Shown: positions 61,710-64,000 of the stretch, piece after piece
How positions within the stretch are numbered: position 1 is the stretch's first letter
Layout of the letters: every line of letters starts with the position of its first letter
Assembly: GCF_022539665.2 (NCBI RefSeq)
Contig: NC_081339.1
Span: forward strand, 4,520,517-4,584,516
Reading direction: 5' to 3'
From: Daphnia carinata
Lineage: Eukaryota > Arthropoda > Branchiopoda > Diplostraca > Daphniidae
DNA length: 64,000 nt
The notes under the pieces: generated by a model
What the model was told of the DNA's origin: nothing
Seen by the model: the letters and a program-made list of their open reading frames with translations, nothing else
The model's database searches: none
Made by a program: the position numbers and the translations under genes

Positions 61710-63516
61710 TGTGGTTTTTTTTCATTTAGACCAACAGATAGTGAGTTATTAAGCAATTTCAAACCGGAAGTTATACCGAAAATTAAAATTTTTAAAATTA
61801 AAAAAATGAACTATGTTTTCCTTTACAAGGTACACAAGATCTGCATGGTTTCAGTCGTAAACTATAGTAAATTAACATAACATGGCCTTTCAAAGTTCGT
61901 AAAGTTCAGTTTTCAGGTACGACCTGTGTACCACTTCAAAGCACTACTACACACATAATAATCGAAGCAAATGTTTTAAAACCATCCCCTTAATTTGATA
62001 GCCATCAGAATTAAGGCCATAGTGGAACAGATACGGTTCTTACCAGAAAAAAGTAAACAGGAGATCCAATTCTTGTGGAATATTGATGGCAAATAGCACA
62101 TCTTGTTAGAATTTCTTGAAGGTTTATTCCAATGAAAAAATCTTCTGTTACAGACTGTGAATATTTTGTTGCATTGAGAAATGAATGCTACCACGCTTGT
62201 AACAATGGCTTTATCCAGAATGATACAACATGAGACCTGGTTTTCCAAAAGTACGTTAATATTACCTTGTTCTATGCCCACCAGCTTACATTTTGTGTTG
62301 GTAACGAAGCAGCGTAAAATTTGCACATCAATAATAGGGGTGGAGGTAAAAACAACAAGCTATTCCGACGAAGTAAACTCAAATACACGCTTTCAACGTA
62401 ACAACAAAGTAAACAATGAGAATCAAATGTCAAAAAATAGTTTTGATTTCAGCCGCTAGAGGCTGGTGAACTTGCAGCACCGTCCGCTGGAAATTATGTT
62501 GCATATTTTCAAGACATCTAGTGGAGAAATGACTGATTCCGATCCATTGTCATTGCCACCACGTCAGCTGTTCTTTCACGCTATTCTATCAGCTGTTCTA
62601 CTTCGCGTGGCATGGGGCTGAGGATGGAAGCTGAAATGAATGCCTCCTTGAAATTTCACTGTTGATTTCATCGTGCTTAGACCTGGATTTCGTGAATTGA
62701 ATCTATGCTTAAAGGTAAAGTAAGTTCATAATGGTATTATGGCAATAATTGGTATCAAAAAGCATTGTGTAAAACATTTCAAATTATTCAAAGGAGCAGC
62801 ATTGATTGGCTTAGCCACCACGTTTTTGATCTCGGCTAGTCGAATACACCCATTTGGGACCAAGGGTGCTACACGAAGAAGACAGTCCTTTGCAATCGAT
62901 GTCACAGCCTGGATGTCTTAAATCAAGAGTATATCAGGTAGTGTTAATTGATGGTACTATTTATTTTAATCGTTTTAGCTTTGTTACTGTTCTTTTAGGT
63001 CCTAGGGATTTACCAGGATGCTGTAGTGGTCGCAGAATCACTTTGGGAAAGAAAGAAATATCATTATTATTCGGTGTTACTGAAATAAAAGACATCCAGT
63101 ACCATTGTTGTGTTGTTGAATCCTTCTCCCACACGCAAGAAACAAAAAAAAGTTCCAGAAGAACCTTGTACATGTTCCCTGCTGTTTCGAGTCTGTCACA
63201 TTGTGATGATCTTTTTGGGGTTCTCTTTAAGAGATAAAGGAAATGTCTTTGTTTGACTGTGAAAAGGGATGTTCACTAAACATTGTCAACATCTTGAGAT
63301 TCAGTTATACTGGTACGTGGTAAGTGTTAACTATTAAAACTAACTTTATAAAGTAAAATGAAATACACGAGAAAAATACATAAATTTGAAATGATTTTTA
63401 TTGTCCCACCTCCACCCTTCAATTCCACCACTATTTTACTTACATATATAAATACAAATACATACATGAATAAAAATACACACATAAATACAAACACATA
63501 CACTTAACTAAATTAA
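61710..63516. other. Gene-poor interval
   Basis: About 1.8 kb. Open frames at 62739-62921 and 62854-63237 (+) show no family signature; the second (127 codons) has several Cys but no start or splice context that I can support. I annotate no gene here. Confidence 0.4.
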
Positions 63517-63846
63517 CCGGTTGGCTGCCACGCCATGCAACCCGTAGGTTGCTTTAACTACATTCGCTACAAGTCGAGTCGGAAGGATCCCCGACCAAGG
63601 TGGGGCTTGTCCGAAGACAAGCCCGGGCTGGCACGGTGAAAGAGTCCATTCTGGGAATGCACACCCCAGGATATCTCTCACCGTGCCGACAAAGAGAAGT
63701 CCCTAATGGTGCATTGCCTAGCGCCTAATGGCATAAAGCCATTAGGCGTAATGGCGACTGTTCCCCCCATGGCCATGAGGAGAACAGCGCCCAAGTCCCT
63801 ACATCTACAAAAAAAAATGGGACCAAACGGCGTGGCAGCCAACGGG
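63517..63846. mobile_element. 330-bp nonautonomous element (MITE), piggyBac type
   Basis: The element is bounded by TTAA on both sides (63513-63516 and 63847-63850), the target-site duplication of piggyBac transposons. Its 18-bp terminal inverted repeats are CCGGTTGGCTGCCACGCC on the left and, read inward from the right, CCCGTTGGCTGCCACGCC, with one mismatch; a CC(C) start is also typical of piggyBac. The inside is GC-rich with several hairpins (GGCTTGTC/GACAAGCC, GCCTAATGGC/GCCATTAGGC, GGCACGGTGA/TCACCGTGCC) and no transposase frame. Confidence 0.82.
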
Positions 63847-64000
63847 TTAACTTATATACTAGACACATTATACACTACAAAATAAAATAATACCACGGAG
63901 ATCGATACACGATGAACTCCCTCCTTCGACGTGGGATGTTTGCTGAGCCGCGCCCTTTTGTAGCCGACTTCTCGTGAATGGTGAAGGGGATGGCGAAGGC

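Noticed and set aside
62854-63237. 127-codon open frame on the + strand
   Set aside because: No recognised domain, no supporting splice or start context, and low-complexity flanks; likely a chance or repeat-derived frame.

Overview
The window looks like nuclear DNA of a water flea (Daphnia). It carries short GT-AG introns of mostly 55-110 bp, no bacterial-style operons, and a tandem cluster of two-domain secreted hemoglobins with the threonine-rich N-terminal segment typical of Daphnia. I cannot tell D. magna from D. pulex by reading alone. All gene models below were joined by hand from splice signals, reading phase and recalled protein families; no database was searched.

Left part (1-22 kb): the last exon of a Fem-1 type ankyrin protein (+) faces NDOR1 (-), a diflavin reductase of cytosolic Fe-S assembly. 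After about 4.8 kb without a recognisable gene comes a G protein-coupled receptor kinase of the GRK4/5/6 (fly Gprk2) type (+), then a lysosomal beta-mannosidase (+) that carries an apparent one-base frameshift, then a class I phosphatidylinositol transfer protein (+).

Middle (22.7-53.3 kb, everything on the - strand): two DM4/DM12-family secreted proteins, seven complete di-domain hemoglobin genes (346-348 aa, each seven exons), and two more DM4/DM12 genes. The DM4/DM12 genes form the order A-B ... A'-B', so a gene pair of the same two types borders the hemoglobin cluster on each side. Every hemoglobin gene has a TATA box about 30 bp before a TCAGT initiator. TACGTG-type HIF sites recur near -95 and near -220 from the inferred start. 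The introns give direct evidence of gene conversion between copies. Two degraded hemoglobin loci lie between the intact genes, one with relics in opposite orientations.

Right part (54-64 kb): PGGT1B (geranylgeranyltransferase I beta subunit, +), PRCC (a splicing-associated nuclear protein, -), and a broken, truncated vasa-like DEAD-box helicase (+). The last 4 kb are repeat-rich: two tRNA-like relics, a foldback element, a hairpin-rich GC island, and a 330-bp TTAA-flanked MITE of piggyBac type.

Functionally, the cluster encodes secreted oxygen-carrying hemolymph hemoglobin subunits whose hypoxia induction is consistent with the HIF motifs seen. The flanking genes are ordinary housekeeping or signalling genes with no evident role in the same pathway.
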